This document shows, piece by piece, positions 63,082 to 64,000 of a DNA stretch of 64,000 nucleotides (positions are counted from its first letter, which is position 1; every line of letters starts with the position of its first letter). Made by a program: the position numbers and the translations under genes. The stretch is taken from NCBI RefSeq assembly GCF_003751505.1, contig NZ_RJVB01000006.1, forward strand, positions 186,001 to 250,000. Direction: 5' to 3'. This DNA is from Erwinia sp. JUb26. GTDB taxonomy: Bacteria; Pseudomonadota; Gammaproteobacteria; Enterobacterales; Enterobacteriaceae. The notes beneath the pieces were generated by a model, which was not told the origin of the DNA, ran no database searches, and was given only the letters and a program-made list of their open reading frames with translations.

Positions 63082-64000
63082 TCACGCCGATTCCCTCTCC
63101 ACCAGCGCGGGCGGCACGATAATGTTCTGCGCTTCCAGATTCTGCCCGCCGATGCGCAGCAGCAGACGCCGTGCCGTGGCGTGGCCGATCTCGCGCGCGG
63201 AGTTGGCTATTGAGGTCAGCGGCGGCTCGGTTAGCTCGGATTCGGGGGCGTCTTCCATCCCAATCAGGGCAATTTTTTGCTGGAAGAAACTGTCCACCGC
63301 CCCGCCACCGACTTCCGCGCCGGTGCGCAACACGCCAAAATATGCCCCCAGCGCAACGGAAGACTTATGGCACACGATGGCGCTGATCTTCGGATAGTGG
63401 GTAAGTAGCGCCTCGGTGGCATCCGCCGCACACTTTTGCTGGTAATCGCATTCGATAATCCACTCCGTGCGAAACGGCAGACCGTACTGCAACAGCGTGG
63501 CGCAGAAACCACCGAGGCGCTCAGCGCGGGTCAGTGAATTGCTGAGCCCACCAAGATAGGCGATCTGCTTGTGCCCCTGCCTGATAAGATATTCGGTGGC
63601 CATTTTCGCCGCCTGCATATTGTCAGGCCGCACCACGTCAACCCCGTCAATGCCGCCGGAGCGGGTGGCGCAAATCAGCGGCACACCCTGCTCTTCCGCT
63701 TTTTCCTTCAGACCGTTCATCGAACCTTCGCCGCCGGCAATGACAATGCCGTCCACGCCGTGCGTGAGCAGCGTGTCGAAGCAGCGCATCAGGCCTTTCC
63801 CCGACGCCCCGCTTTGCAGCAGGAATAAAACCTTGCCCTGCGCTTCAAACATTTCGCTCAGGCCCGCGGTCATTTCGGCGTAAAACGGCTCGCAGATGTC
63901 GCGAACAATCAGCCCGACCACGCCGGATTCCCCACCGCGCAGCGTACTGGCCTGGCGGTTACGCACAAAGCCCAGCTCATCGACGGCACGGTTAACCCGC
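63082..64000 (-). CDS. malI: LacI-family repressor, MalI-like, 5' end outside window
   Basis: The frame is open to the right edge, where it encodes the end of a LacI helix-turn-helix (VNRAVDELGFVRNRQAS). It therefore begins beyond the window and a GTG at 63966 is not the start. The core resembles E. coli MalI: GLIVRDICEPFYAEMTAGL, VRPDNMQAA and LGGLSNSLTRAERLGG are close to its sequence. MalI represses malXY in E. coli, but the target here is outside the window. A related LacI family member cannot be excluded. Confidence 0.8.
   Translation of the reverse strand, partial: RVNRAVDELGFVRNRQASTLRGGESGVVGLIVRDICEPFYAEMTAGLSEMFEAQGKVLFLLQSGASGKGLMRCFDTLLTHGVDGIVIAGGEGSMNGLKEKAEEQGVPLICATRSGGIDGVDVVRPDNMQAAKMATEYLIRQGHKQIAYLGGLSNSLTRAERLGGFCATLLQYGLPFRTEWIIECDYQQKCAADATEALLTHYPKISAIVCHKSSVALGAYFGVLRTGAEVGGGAVDSFFQQKIALIGMEDAPESELTEPPLTSIANSAREIGHATARRLLLRIGGQNLEAQNIIVPPALVERESA

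Noticed and set aside
62942..63082. tRNA-Pro as an integration site of a mobile element
   Set aside because: No integrase gene and no repeat of the tRNA 3' end is visible nearby; the next gene is an ordinary LacI-family regulator.

Overview
The window is a chromosomal segment of an enterobacterium, most likely Erwiniaceae (Erwinia/Pantoea-like). Gene order from mrp-metG to yejM-tRNA-Pro largely follows the corresponding Escherichia coli region, while the left edge carries the start of an amylovoran/stewartan-type exopolysaccharide (ams/cps) operon. Most of the window is GC-rich; only the distal exopolysaccharide genes are clearly AT-rich. I found no prophage, insertion sequence, CRISPR array or rRNA.

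Region 1 (1-6636): exopolysaccharide export operon on the minus strand, wza/amsH, wzb/amsI, wzc/amsA and a partial Wzy-like polymerase (amsC-like). A long untranslated leader precedes wza. It contains a near-consensus JUMPstart/ops element (RfaH recruitment), and an RcsAB-like box lies upstream of it. A terminator-like hairpin follows wzc. No initiating sugar-phosphate transferase (amsG type) lies between the leader and wza.

Region 2 (6637-18577): a GNAT acetyltransferase, an M20 amidohydrolase, a TRIC-type channel and an unrecognised 82-residue protein. Then mrp and metG (divergent), yohJ-yohK, cdd, maeA, sanA and an EamA transporter.

Region 3 (18578-30061): the mglBAC galactose ABC transporter with galS, both with matching CRP and Gal operator pairs; yeiB and folE; an MFS transporter with a divergent LysR regulator; and frmA-fghA for glutathione-dependent formaldehyde oxidation.

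Region 4 (30062-46078): cirA with a Fur-box-preceded FecCD/FecE-type permease-ATPase pair; lysP; yeiE and yeiH; nfo; the fruBKA fructose PTS operon with two Cra operators; yeiW; efpL; yeiR; lpxT.

Region 5 (46079-64000): mepS, pdeN, the yejABEF peptide transporter, yejG, bcr, rsuA (with a 24-bp tandem duplication over its stop codon), radD, rplY, yejK, yejL, yejM, tRNA-Pro(GGG), and a malI-like repressor running off the right edge.

The backbone is ordinary housekeeping and transport. The parts most worth attention are the exopolysaccharide control region and base-composition break, the iron transporter lacking a binding protein, the rsuA tandem duplication and the unknown 82-residue gene. I found no convincing new multi-gene system.
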